From Paenibacillus pinisoli (GTDB lineage: Bacteria; Bacillota; Bacilli; Paenibacillales; Paenibacillaceae): a DNA stretch of 64,000 bases. Under the pieces are notes generated by a model. It was not told the origin of the DNA. It saw nothing but the letters and a program-made list of their open reading frames with translations, and searched no databases. Each line of letters starts with the position of its first letter. Positions within the stretch are counted from its first letter, which is position 1. The stretch covers positions 558,001 through 622,000 of the forward strand of contig NZ_QXQB01000003.1 of NCBI RefSeq assembly GCF_003605435.1, in the 5' to 3' direction. The position numbers were made by a program, and so were the translations under genes. Of the stretch, positions 27,942 through 36,020 are shown piece after piece.

Positions 27942-28706
27942 TCAATGCAGACAGGAAACTTGCAAAAAGACGCTATCCTTGCGAATATCCTTCGCCGTCA
28001 TCCCCAGCAGCCTCTTGCTGGTGGCAGCCAGATGCGATGGGCTGTCAAACCCTGCCGCCATAGCCGCATCCGTTATGCTAAGCCCTTTGAAAATAAAATA
28101 GGTTGCCTTCTGAAGCTTGTGCAGCAGCATGTATCCGCTAAGCGGTATGCCTGTATTTTCTTTGAACAGATGCGACAATCTGCTGTTGGACAACCCCAGG
28201 CTTCGGGCATATTGACCAACGGAGTGCTCAGAATCGGTGCATTCTTTCACGAGCCCTATGAACTCCCTTATCCTAGGATCGGCAATAGCTGTGTTCAGGT
28301 GTTCCACGCCCAATAGCTTCATAAGCTGTTCCAGAAAAGAAAGATAGCTCTCGCTATCCTTAACATTGGGGTACTCTCTGGGCACATATTCGCGAATGCC
28401 CTTCATCTGCTCCGGCGGAAGCACTTCATACTTTCGATCGCCAATTAATCGCTTAAAGCTTGCCGCCATATCAGAGGTGCTGTCCATAAGGAGCAGCAGC
28501 AAAGGGTGTCCCGATCCTTCCAGACGATGAGCAACGTTGGAATTGATGACAATGCCGGAGCACCTCAAGCTCCGCCCTTCTACATCAATTTCAAATTCGC
28601 CCTCCAAGGATAGGGTCACCTGCAAAAAAGAGTGCTGATGCTCTTCCGCCGCAATCGCATCGGATAGCACCAGCAAGTGATGTTCCGCCCCATACAAAAT
28701 CATCAT
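27942..28706 (-). CDS. AraC-family transcriptional regulator
   Basis: 254 residues: an N-terminal cupin-like sensor (HQHSFLQVTLSLEGEFEIDV) and a C-terminal AraC helix-turn-helix pair (SVGQYARSLGLSNSRLSHLF; SITDAAMAAGFDSPSHLAAT). It is transcribed with the transglutaminase-like gene just downstream and may regulate that pair. Ligand unknown. Confidence 0.88.
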   Translation of the reverse strand: MMILYGAEHHLLVLSDAIAAEEHQHSFLQVTLSLEGEFEIDVEGRSLRCSGIVINSNVAHRLEGSGHPLLLLLMDSTSDMAASFKRLIGDRKYEVLPPEQMKGIREYVPREYPNVKDSESYLSFLEQLMKLLGVEHLNTAIADPRIREFIGLVKECTDSEHSVGQYARSLGLSNSRLSHLFKENTGIPLSGYMLLHKLQKATYFIFKGLSITDAAMAAGFDSPSHLAATSKRLLGMTAKDIRKDSVFLQVSCLH

Positions 28707-28770
28707 CGTCCAATCACCCCATGCCCTATTCTACTAGCCTTTATTTTTTCTGTCTAACTTAGCCGCGCAA

Positions 28771-28795
28771 AAAAAGAGAGCCCTTAAGGCTCTCT
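28771..28795 (-). terminator. Terminator overlapping the stop of the sensor-domain gene
   Basis: Arms agagagcc (28775-28782) and ggctctct (28788-28795) with loop cttaa, which contains the TAA stop read on the minus strand; seven T follow. Compact stop/terminator overlap. Confidence 0.8.
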
Positions 28796-29584
28796 ATAAG
28801 CTGGCTGCATTAACCCTTTAGCAGGTTCATTCACTGGCTGATCATCATAATATTGCATCGGATACGGCGATTGCATTGGATTTCGCAATGGCGCTGTCGG
28901 CTGCTGCGCGGTTTGATACGGCTCATCCACATACATGAGTCTGCGCTGAATTTGCATAAGCCCGTTCACGACGCGAAGCGCGATCCAAAACATGACAAGG
29001 CCAATGCCTGCGTACAGCATATATTGCTGATTATAGGTCCAATCGATATGGAAATAGCTGAATAGGCTATTCTCCAAAATATCGAGCTGAATTTCATTCA
29101 TCAAGACGATATGCACGACTGGAAGGGCAATAAGCCCAATTCCTAGTGAAAGCGCCGTTACCATAATCACAAAGAATACAATGCCTGTTACAAATCTCAG
29201 CAGGATGAGCATCAGGTTTCGAATGAACAGCCCGCTGTCAAAACCTCTAACCATTCGAATAAACCAGCTATACCCGGCTTCAGTCTCTCGATTGTTGCTA
29301 TGCGTAACAGGAGCTGCCGGCAAACCCAAAATGTGACGAATCATGCTTTGTTCAAAATTCACAATTCCGTTCAACATTTTAGCGACTCCAAAAAACAGAG
29401 GTATGCCGATAAATATTGGCGTTAAACCGATCGATAGCGCCAGCCCCGTTACCGCTACTGTAAAATAGAGAATCCCTAACGGGAGAGATAGCAATAAATA
29501 AAGAATCGTTGCATAGGTTTTGGGATTAAAGAGCACCCAGTTCACTTTGCCTGTCGGCGCGGCGGCCGCTTCTGTTGCCTTCAT
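28784..29584 (-). CDS. Membrane protein with putative sensor domain (PF13796-like)
   Basis: 266 residues, four hydrophobic segments in two pairs (LYLLLSLPLGILYFTVAVTG, SIGLTPIFIGIPLFFG; LLRFVTGIVFFVIMV, LSLGIGLIALPVV), the arrangement of the 'putative sensor' domain that often precedes two-component kinases. Here no kinase is attached; a Gln/Pro-rich tail ends the protein. The ATG has AAAGGAAGTG upstream. It appears to be a single-gene unit. Role unknown. Confidence 0.75.
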   Translation of the reverse strand: MKATEAAAAPTGKVNWVLFNPKTYATILYLLLSLPLGILYFTVAVTGLALSIGLTPIFIGIPLFFGVAKMLNGIVNFEQSMIRHILGLPAAPVTHSNNRETEAGYSWFIRMVRGFDSGLFIRNLMLILLRFVTGIVFFVIMVTALSLGIGLIALPVVHIVLMNEIQLDILENSLFSYFHIDWTYNQQYMLYAGIGLVMFWIALRVVNGLMQIQRRLMYVDEPYQTAQQPTAPLRNPMQSPYPMQYYDDQPVNEPAKGLMQPAYREP

Positions 29585-29698
29585 ATTCGAACACTTCCTT
29601 TGGATTCATAAATTCACGCTCAAAGTTATAAATCCATTGTAACCGCCTTATTCCATCGTTATAACCGTCTTAGGAAGTGTCTGAACCTAGCCTTAAGG

Positions 29699-30880
29699 CT
29701 AGGAGCTGGCGAGCACCTTCCTCAATCGGCTTCCCGAGAGGATGCTGCTCACGAGCAGTACGAATCCGCCAAACAGATAAGGCAAGTTGACTTGGACTTC
29801 AAATAAAATCCCTGCCAGCATCGGCCCAAATATCATGCCAAGGCTCGTATACGCATTATTCATCCCTGCCACAAACCCTTGTTCATCTCCAGCCACTTTG
29901 GACAGCAGCGTATTGATCGTGGGACGCAAAATATTGGTGAAGGTAAAGAAAAGCATCGTAACCGCCATCACATAATAGAAATGGCCGGAGAATAACAAGA
30001 GCACAAGGGATACCGCCGACAGCAGCAGCATGGCGCCGATGATCCGTTTTTCGCCAAATCGCTGTGTGATCCGGTCGGTCAACAAGAGCTGATTCAACGT
30101 GCCGATGAGCGAGCATACGGTCAGCAATATAGCGATCTGACGCGTTGAGAATCCATAGACCTGTACGACAAATAGCGGGAAAATCGCTTCAAAATGCGTT
30201 AAACCGAAGGTCATGGCGAAAACAATCAGCAGCAGGACAAAGTAGCGAGTACGAACCGAAAGCACAATTTGCCGGAACACATTCTCCTTCTTTTCCTTCA
30301 CTTGCTGACGCATCCTGCGAATGTCCGCCGACAGCGATTCCGGCAATCCCCATAGACTGCAAAGCATCGCCAGCAGCCCTACACATGCGGATACATAGAA
30401 TGGCGCCTTGATGCCCCATTCCGCAAGCAGTCCGCCGACCCCCGGTCCGATAATAAACCCGGATGTCATCGACGCGCCTAACCAGGACATAGACTTGCTG
30501 CGCTGATCGGCTGTAGTAATGTCGGCAATATACGCAATAATGGACGGGATTAAGGCTGCTGAGCCTACTCCGCCGATCAATCGCGATACGAATAATAAAG
30601 TGAGATCACTTGCTAATGCTGCGAGCAGGTTGGAGAGTCCGAACAGGATCAAACCGATAATAATCATCGGCTTACGGCCGTAACGGTCTGATAAATTGCC
30701 TGCAAGGGGCGAGAATAAAAACTGGGTCAGGCCGAAGCAAGCAACCAAATAACCCGCGGCCTGTCCGCTTGCCGAAAACATCTCGAGAAGCTCCGGCACG
30801 ATCGGAATGACAAGACCCATACTTAGATTAGCGAGGAACATATTCAACAACAGTAATGGGAACGCTGACTTCTTTAACAT
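29699..30880 (-). CDS. Multidrug efflux MFS transporter (NorA/Bmr/TetA-like, 12 segments)
   Basis: 393 residues, twelve transmembrane segments. Motif A is GNLSDRYGRKPMI after segment 2 and the antiporter motif C region reads GFIIGPGVGGLL. Length and motifs fit the DHA1 drug:H+ antiporters. The ATG has AGGTGGT 5 nt upstream. It stands alone between unrelated genes, so the substrate cannot be inferred from context. Confidence 0.88.
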   Translation of the reverse strand: MLKKSAFPLLLLNMFLANLSMGLVIPIVPELLEMFSASGQAAGYLVACFGLTQFLFSPLAGNLSDRYGRKPMIIIGLILFGLSNLLAALASDLTLLFVSRLIGGVGSAALIPSIIAYIADITTADQRSKSMSWLGASMTSGFIIGPGVGGLLAEWGIKAPFYVSACVGLLAMLCSLWGLPESLSADIRRMRQQVKEKKENVFRQIVLSVRTRYFVLLLIVFAMTFGLTHFEAIFPLFVVQVYGFSTRQIAILLTVCSLIGTLNQLLLTDRITQRFGEKRIIGAMLLLSAVSLVLLLFSGHFYYVMAVTMLFFTFTNILRPTINTLLSKVAGDEQGFVAGMNNAYTSLGMIFGPMLAGILFEVQVNLPYLFGGFVLLVSSILSGSRLRKVLASS

Positions 30881-31052
30881 GAAGGACCACCTATACGATT
30901 GATTAAAAGCACGGCACGAAGCGGAGACTGAATACCCGTCCCCTTTCTAACCGCATTTGTATATGTTAGCATGCCGCTCTCGACAATCCTAATATAAAAA
31001 ACATTGGCGGACGTAATTTTTTTGATATACATAGGGAAGCTTCTATACGAAA

Positions 31053-31085
31053 AGAGAACGCCCCTGAGTTGAAGGGACGTTCTCT
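31053..31085 (-). terminator. Terminator of the small BamE-like gene
   Basis: Arms agagaacg (31053-31060) and cgttctct (31078-31085) with inner CCC/GGG pairing. Reading leftwards it is followed by TTTTCG, 11 nt past the stop. Confidence 0.7.
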
Positions 31086-31095
31086 GACACACTGC

Positions 31096-31374
31096 TTATA
31101 GCGTATAAATTTGCGTTACCTTGCCATTCGTAAAGGCGACATATTGACTGCCGTAGCCCCACACTTCAATCGTTGTCTTCTCGCTCGTTAATTTGGAGAT
31201 ATCATTAGGCCGTCCCCATGAAAACTCCACTTGCGTCTTGTCCATGCCGATTGAAATTTTGGATGCTTTGATAGATTGCCATGTTGAGGCTGACCAGTTG
31301 TACTTCTTGTACGGATCATAAGACAAGAAAGTATACGGATCATTCAGAACGCGAGAGACAAAGTCCCTCGACAT
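31096..31374 (-). CDS. Fragment of a BamE/SmpA-like small lipoprotein, 5' end missing
   Basis: Encodes 92 residues from the first ATG. The C-terminal half looks like the SmpA/OmlA fold: ISIGMDKTQVEFSWGRPNDI, then VWGYGSQYVAFTNGKV. The same frame continues 32 codons upstream to 31470 with protein-like sequence (FQVVFKDAKGNTLQSD) but has no ATG, GTG or TTG there, and meets TAA at 31474-31476 inside a palindrome. No signal peptide remains. I read this as a gene that has lost its start and export signal; a short functional protein from 31374 cannot be ruled out. Confidence 0.55.
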   Translation of the reverse strand: MSRDFVSRVLNDPYTFLSYDPYKKYNWSASTWQSIKASKISIGMDKTQVEFSWGRPNDISKLTSEKTTIEVWGYGSQYVAFTNGKVTQIYTL

Positions 31375-31472
31375 AATATCGGATTGAAGCGTATTCCCTT
31401 TGGCATCCTTAAAGACTACTTGGAAATTGTCGCTGCCTACTGGATTTTTGCTGAATTCTGGAGATGCTTGAC

Positions 31473-31489
31473 CTTAGGCCTGGCCTAAG
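31473..31489. promoter_or_regulatory. 8-1-8 palindrome, putative operator
   Basis: CTTAGGCCTGGCCTAAG is a perfect palindrome. It directly follows TTGACC (31468-31473), a plausible -35 box for the rightward gene at 31536, so it would fill the spacer of that promoter; the -10 box (around tgtatcgt) is weak. A repressor site is inferred. Confidence 0.4.
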
Positions 31490-31535
31490 CTGTATCGTGG
31501 GTTTTATACCTTACACGAACAGAGGATGAAGCGGA

Positions 31536-32615
31536 ATGAACCAGTTGAAAACACGGATAACAGCCCTTGACTACACAAGAGCTTGGGCAATCTTTGGCAT
31601 GATAATCGTCAACTATAAGCTTGCCATGCAAGCAGGGAACGGCGGATCGGAGCTGTTGCAGAAGATCGCTGGATTATTGGAAGGAAGGGCGTCCGCCCTG
31701 TTTGTCCTGCTCGCCGGTATCGGGGTGTCGCTCATGACCACGAAAGCCCGGATGGCAAAAAATGAAGAGCAGATTCGGCGCAATCGGTACAGCCTATATA
31801 AAAGGGCGGCTTTTCTGTTGGCGGCCGGCATGGCCTTGCTGCTGCTTGACTGGAACGCTGATATTTTGCATTACTACGCGGTGTTCCTCGTTGCAGCATC
31901 GCTGCTTATAACAGCGCCAGATAAACGTTTATTGGGACTGTTTATCTTTGTCTTGGTCACTGCGCAGTTGTTGTTAGTCCTATTCGATTACACTAAGGGA
32001 TGGGACGCGGGCTTTCAGTCGTACGCAGGCTTCTGGACAGCAGAAGGCTTCACCCGCAATCTGATGTTTAACGGCTTCCATCCATTCTTTCCTTGGTTCG
32101 GCTTCTTCCTTATTGGCATGTGGATAGGCAGAAAAGGATGGCTGAGTCCTCAGCACCGTTTGAAAGTGTTGCTTTATTCCTTATCAGGGGCCGTTGTGAT
32201 TGAATCTCTTTCATACTTTTTGATCAAGCTTATCTCTCCTGTTCTGGGAAACGAGGCCGCGATTTTTCTATTCGGGACAAAGCCGATGCCGCCTACCATG
32301 CTATATGTGCTCTCCGGTATTTGTACCGCTGTGGCCTTCCTTGCGCTCTGCCTATATACAGTAGAGAAATTCGATCAATCTATCCTGACCCAAGCGATGA
32401 TTCATACCGGGCAGCTCTCCTTGTCCCACTATGTTGGCCATATCGTGCTTGGTCTGGGGCTGCTTGAATTTGCCGGCTATTTGGAGAATGGCAGCCTGGA
32501 GTTTGCAATGGCTTACGGAAGCTTATACTTTGCAGCGGCTATCGTCTTCTCGCATTGGTGGCGAAAGCGAATGGCAAGAGGACCGATCGAGTGGGCCATG
32601 AGGAAACTAGGCTAG
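31536..32615 (+). CDS. Polytopic membrane protein, DUF418/DUF1624-like
   Basis: 359 residues with about ten hydrophobic segments. The start (RITALDYTRAWAIFGMIIVN), the short loops after GRASALFVLLAGIGVSL, and the HPFFPWFGFFLIGMWIG and SLSHYVGHIVLGLG stretches match DUF418/heparan-alpha-glucosaminide acetyltransferase-like families. Possible roles are acyl transfer to envelope sugars or transport; neither is shown here. It has its own putative promoter with a palindrome and ends before a terminator. Confidence 0.7.
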   Translation: MNQLKTRITALDYTRAWAIFGMIIVNYKLAMQAGNGGSELLQKIAGLLEGRASALFVLLAGIGVSLMTTKARMAKNEEQIRRNRYSLYKRAAFLLAAGMALLLLDWNADILHYYAVFLVAASLLITAPDKRLLGLFIFVLVTAQLLLVLFDYTKGWDAGFQSYAGFWTAEGFTRNLMFNGFHPFFPWFGFFLIGMWIGRKGWLSPQHRLKVLLYSLSGAVVIESLSYFLIKLISPVLGNEAAIFLFGTKPMPPTMLYVLSGICTAVAFLALCLYTVEKFDQSILTQAMIHTGQLSLSHYVGHIVLGLGLLEFAGYLENGSLEFAMAYGSLYFAAAIVFSHWWRKRMARGPIEWAMRKLG

Positions 32616-32640
32616 GTGCTGTGGAGTGCTTGAAAAAAGA

Positions 32641-32683
32641 AACCTCTCGCTTCTTGAACTAGATGCTCAAGACGGGAGAGGTT
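32641..32683. terminator. Terminator between convergent genes
   Basis: Arms aacctctc (32641-32648) and gagaggtt (32676-32683), with inner ttcttga/tcaaga pairing. It serves the DUF418-like (+) and GNAT (-) genes. Confidence 0.7.
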
Positions 32684-32689
32684 TGGTTA

Positions 32690-33223
32690 TTATTCATCCG
32701 CTGCAAGCTTGGAATAGATGCTAATATCCTTAAACTTGCCCTTTATTTTTTCGTACTGTCTGAGTGTGCCTTCGTGCGTAAAGCGCAGCTTCTGCAGAAC
32801 TTTTATGGAACCCGCATTTTCAGGCTCTACCTTGGCCTCAACCCGATTCAGCTTCAAAGCCGAAAAGGCGTACTCTAACAATGTACCGACAGCCTCCGTT
32901 GCGTAGCCTTTGCCCCAATAGTCTTTGGCAATGTCGTAACCGATCTCTGCCTTGGCATGCTCCATATCCAGGAAGTTGTACCCGCCAGAGCCAATGATCT
33001 GACCGGACTCCTTCTCCATTATGGTGAAACGAATCGCTTGGTCATCCTCAGAGAGACTATTTAGGAACCGAATCATTTCCCTGGCCTGGCTCTCATCTGT
33101 AAATTGATCGATATTCATAAATTCGGTAACATCCGGATCAGACCAAATGCGGAACAAACTGGCCGAGTCCGAAGGATCCATTTTGCGCAAATAAAGGCGT
33201 TCTGTGTGCAGCTCTGGGTTCAA
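32690..33223 (-). CDS. GNAT-family N-acetyltransferase, RimJ/RimL type
   Basis: 177 residues, a single acetyltransferase domain. The beginning TERLYLRKMDPSDSASLFRI and the acetyl-CoA loop DYWGKGYATEA with NRVEAKVEPENAGSIKVLQK (signature of the RimJ/RimL ribosomal-protein or small-molecule acetylases) are clear. Start codon is TTG at 33223, supported by GGAGGC 6 nt upstream. Substrate unknown. Confidence 0.88.
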   Translation of the reverse strand: MNPELHTERLYLRKMDPSDSASLFRIWSDPDVTEFMNIDQFTDESQAREMIRFLNSLSEDDQAIRFTIMEKESGQIIGSGGYNFLDMEHAKAEIGYDIAKDYWGKGYATEAVGTLLEYAFSALKLNRVEAKVEPENAGSIKVLQKLRFTHEGTLRQYEKIKGKFKDISIYSKLAADE

Positions 33224-33335
33224 TGTTGTGCCTCCAATACGAATACTGTTATTTCATTTTAACACATTGATCTATAGCAACCGTAATTTCACCCTGGGTG
33301 AACTCATTTCAGTCTATCTCCTTAAAAACAAAACA

Positions 33336-33361
33336 GGCTATCTCCCCATTTAGAAATAGCC
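33336..33361 (-). terminator. Terminator of yidD
   Basis: Hairpin ggctatctcc (33336-33345) / gaaatagcc (33353-33361) with G-U pairs; reading leftwards it is followed by tgttttgttttt. Confidence 0.65.
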
Positions 33362-33385
33362 CGTTTCGGTTTTACCGCTTTTGCA

Positions 33386-33910
33386 TTACGGCCAATCATA
33401 GCCGCCGCCTTGAGGATTACAGCGCTTGAGCCGCTGTATTCCCTTGCGTGTACCTTTAAATGCACCATACTGAGATACCGCAAGAATCATATACTCGGAG
33501 CAGGAAGGCTCGAATCTACAACGATTGCGTATGTAGTCAGGTGCAAAATGCTGATAAAGACGTACGATACAAAGGATAATTCTTTTAAGGCGTACAATGC
33601 AATATCCTAATGTGAACATCGCTGCAATAAACATCGCTGTCCAACGAGCCGCCCCCCAATATCTTGTCAGGTAAAAGACACCTGCAGCTGCCAGCAACAC
33701 CACTATGATATGGAGAAACAGCGCCCCCCACTGGATTGCCGGTCTAACAAGCGTCCGTTGGTAATGGACACTTCTTGGATCACCCGCATCCCCTTCAGGA
33801 AAGAGAGCTTGAATGAGCATGTTTTTGTCAGGATGATCGCCATAATGGGCCTTCGTTTCTTTGAGTTCCGATTGCAGAATTCGTTCATTATGCATCTGTA
33901 TTTTCTCCAT
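33386..33910 (-). CDS. yidD: Membrane protein insertion efficiency factor YidD with N-terminal membrane extension
   Basis: The last about 70 residues are YidD: LYQHFAPDYIRNRCRFEPSC, SEYMILAVSQYGAFKGTRKG and RCNPQGGGYDWP. YidD helps YidC and Sec insert proteins into the membrane and is normally 70-110 residues. Here about 100 extra residues precede it: a soluble part and two transmembrane segments (ALFLHIIVVLLAAAGVFYL; WTAMFIAAMFTLGYCIV). The start is uncertain: ATG 33910 and GTG 33922 are in frame and neither has a clear ribosome site. It is not next to rnpA or yidC. Confidence 0.82.
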   Translation of the reverse strand: MEKIQMHNERILQSELKETKAHYGDHPDKNMLIQALFPEGDAGDPRSVHYQRTLVRPAIQWGALFLHIIVVLLAAAGVFYLTRYWGAARWTAMFIAAMFTLGYCIVRLKRIILCIVRLYQHFAPDYIRNRCRFEPSCSEYMILAVSQYGAFKGTRKGIQRLKRCNPQGGGYDWP

Positions 33911-33966
33911 AAATATATTCACACAGTGGCTTTCACTATATTAATTTCTCTATGAAAAAATACGGC

Positions 33967-34185
33967 TTACTCTTGGACAAAAATGAGCATATAATAGTTG
34001 GTAGGGGTAGCTTGCTGAAAACAGCCCGGCTTCTCTGTTACCGTAATAGTTTCCATCGAATGATACTCCCAGCCATGTTGAGCCTCGTTATTAATGATAT
34101 CGGCAAAAAGATTGAATGCTGCCTGAGTATCTCCTTTGCCAACCTGTACGTTTTTTGGACCAGCTACTGCTTTATACCTCTTCAT
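33967..34185 (-). CDS. Small DUF4177-like protein
   Basis: 72 residues with a strong ribosome site (GGAGGT, 6 nt before the ATG). Sequence MKRYKAVAGPKNVQV, then a helix ending NNEAQHGWEYHSMETITVTE, and a final strand YYMLIFVQE, is the alpha/beta pattern of DUF4177 proteins. Function unknown. It is a single gene between the YidD gene and an AT-rich gap. Confidence 0.7.
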   Translation of the reverse strand: MKRYKAVAGPKNVQVGKGDTQAAFNLFADIINNEAQHGWEYHSMETITVTEKPGCFQQATPTNYYMLIFVQE

Positions 34186-34542
34186 TTAAAAACCTCCATT
34201 GTCATTTAAATTATGTGAAGTCATTTATTACTCTTTTAAAAATAATTATGTATATCCTGTATAGGTCAGTGGTCGGAGGTAAATCGAACCATCTATACAT
34301 GATTTTACATTGAATCGGCATAATTTCAAGCAATATTATGAAAAAAATGTCGATTAACCAAGAAAGACGTTCTCCTTCGCTCTGTCCTTCTAACCTTATA
34401 TACGTGAGGCAGCAGAGTATTTTTATAGAAACATTGCTAGTTGAGAGAGTAGGATCGCACTTAATACAAATTTGGCATTACTTCCAATTTTGTAAATCTT
34501 TTTAGTAAAATCAAACTATACTCTACATATGGAAAGGTGCGT
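34186..34542. other. 357-bp AT-rich gap
   Basis: No gene seen. It must hold the promoters of the leftward DUF4177-like gene and the rightward glycosyltransferase. Candidate rightward elements are TTGGCA near 34473 and TATACT near 34517, but they are not properly spaced, so I call none. Confidence 0.4.
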
Positions 34543-35295
34543 ATGATGAAAGGTACTGTAAACATTTTGGGAGTGCCCTTCTCCAAGCTGACGCTCAACG
34601 AGACAGTCGAGGAATTAACCGACCATATTCAACAAGAACAGCCGAAGCTGTATCATCTGATAACCGCGAATCCTGAAATTACGATTACCCACCAAACGGA
34701 CAAGCTGCTTCAGACGATTGTGAAAGAGGCCGATTTGATAACGCCTGATGGAATTGGAATCGTCATGGCTGCAAAGCGCAAGGGCGACCCCGTCCCTGAG
34801 CGTGTCACAGGGTATGATCTGCTGCTCCGTCTGCTGGAGAGAGGGAACAAAGAGAACTGGAGCTTCTACTTTCTCGGTACTGATGAGGAGACCAGCCTTA
34901 AAGCTGTGCAAGAGATAAGTAGTCGCTATCCGAATGTAGTAGTTGCCGGACGGCATCACGGCTTCTTCTCCGAGGGCCAAGAATCGGGCATCCTGCAAGG
35001 CATTGGGCATTTGAAGCCCGATGTGCTGATTATCGCCATGGGAGCGCCTTACACGGACAAATGGATCTATAAAAATAAAGCTAACCTTACTAACGTTAGG
35101 GTTGCATTTGGCGTCGGAGGAAGCTTGGATGTCATCGCCGGCAAGGTCACGGCTACGCCAGCGATCTGGAAGAAGCTCAATCTGGAATGGCTTCACCGGC
35201 TGCTTACCGTCCCTGTAGCGAAGGGGCAAAAATCTCGCTGGCGGCGTCAATCTGCGTTGCCCAAGTTTTTTTACCGGGCAATTATTCGGAAGTAA
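34543..35295 (+). CDS. tagA: WecG/TagA/CpsF-family glycosyltransferase (GT26)
   Basis: About 250 residues. Family features: TPDGIGIVMAAKRKG (substrate pocket with Asp), PERVTGYDLLLRLL, FYFLGTDEET, PDVLIIAMGAPYTDKWI and GVGGSLDVIAG. TagA/TarA adds N-acetylmannosamine to undecaprenyl-PP-GlcNAc, the linkage unit of teichoic and related secondary wall polymers, at the inner face of the membrane. That would fit the SLH proteins here, which bind such polymers (inference). GGAAAGG lies 5 nt before the ATG at 34543 and 8 nt before a second ATG at 34546. No terminator separates it from the repeat element downstream. Confidence 0.87.
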   Translation: MMKGTVNILGVPFSKLTLNETVEELTDHIQQEQPKLYHLITANPEITITHQTDKLLQTIVKEADLITPDGIGIVMAAKRKGDPVPERVTGYDLLLRLLERGNKENWSFYFLGTDEETSLKAVQEISSRYPNVVVAGRHHGFFSEGQESGILQGIGHLKPDVLIIAMGAPYTDKWIYKNKANLTNVRVAFGVGGSLDVIAGKVTATPAIWKKLNLEWLHRLLTVPVAKGQKSRWRRQSALPKFFYRAIIRK

Positions 35296-35337
35296 TCCCT
35301 AAGAATACATTGATTGGGGCTGCCCAAACGTTACCTT

Positions 35338-35898
35338 CTGGGACAGTTTCGTGTGAGCGGAGAGGAAAACTACGCTGCATCACGAGAAACTCGGCTTAGA
35401 GCGTGCGGGCAGGGTGGAAAACGGGCTGCATCGCGAGAAACTCGGCTTAGAGCGTGCGAGTCGGGGGGAAAGCATGCTGCATCACGAGTAACTCGGCTTA
35501 GAGCATGCGGGCCGGGTGGAAAACGGGCTGCATCACGAGAAACTCGGCTTAGAGTGTACGAGCCGGGTGAGAAGTCGGCTGCATCTCGAGAATCTCGGCT
35601 TAGAGCGTGCGAGTCGGGGGGAAAGCATGCTGCATCTCGAGAATCTCGGCTTAGAGCGTGCGAGCCGGGGGGGAAAGCGGGCTGCATCGCGAGAAACTCG
35701 GCTTAGAGCGTACGAGCCGGGTGGAGAAGTCGGCTACAAGCCGAGAAACTCGGCTTAGAGCGTGCGAGTCGGGGGGAAAGCATGCTGCATCACGAGTAAC
35801 TCGGCTTAGAGCATGCGAGCCGGGGGGAAAGCGGGCTGCATCTCGAGTAACTCGGCTTAGAGCTCTCCCCACAGCTGCCACTCAATAGCCTCCACCCC
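35338..35898 (+). repeat. Dispersed element A: flank plus ten 51-bp tandem repeats
   Basis: Starts with GGGACAGT and a conserved 3' block TGTGAGCGGAGAGGAAA (35353-35369). About ten units follow from 35374 to about 35866; the core word CTCGGCTTAGAG recurs at 35390, 35441, 35492 and so on every 51 bp. Each unit holds CGAG-AAA-CTCG, a small inverted repeat. A distal block containing CAGCTGCCA ends it. A second copy of the whole design lies reversed at 46367-46760. Because 51 is a multiple of three, several frames stay open, but they are repeats with no ribosome site and are not genes. Confidence 0.85.
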
Positions 35899-35913
35899 GC
35901 AAAAGCAAAAAAG

Positions 35914-35955
35914 AAGCCTTCAAATCCACTGTAACCGTGGGTTTGAAGGCTTTTT
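35914..35955. terminator. Bidirectional terminator after the repeat element
   Basis: Arms gccttcaaatccac (35916-35929) and gtgggtttgaaggc (35937-35950), with A-rich sequence on the left and TTTTT on the right. Confidence 0.8.
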
Positions 35956-36020
35956 CCATCAACGTTTGAGAATGACGTATCCGTTGCTTCCCGCATGGGA
36001 CAGGCCCATCTGAGTAAATA

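Noticed and set aside
30874-31092. 72-codon minus-strand frame upstream of the MFS pump
   Set aside because: Composition is not protein-like, it overlaps a terminator, and the pump gene has its own ribosome site.
35314-35888. Long open frames on both strands through the first 51-bp array, with 17-residue repeats
   Set aside because: The 51-bp period is a multiple of three, so frames stay open automatically; no ribosome site, no protein-like composition, and the same happens on both strands.
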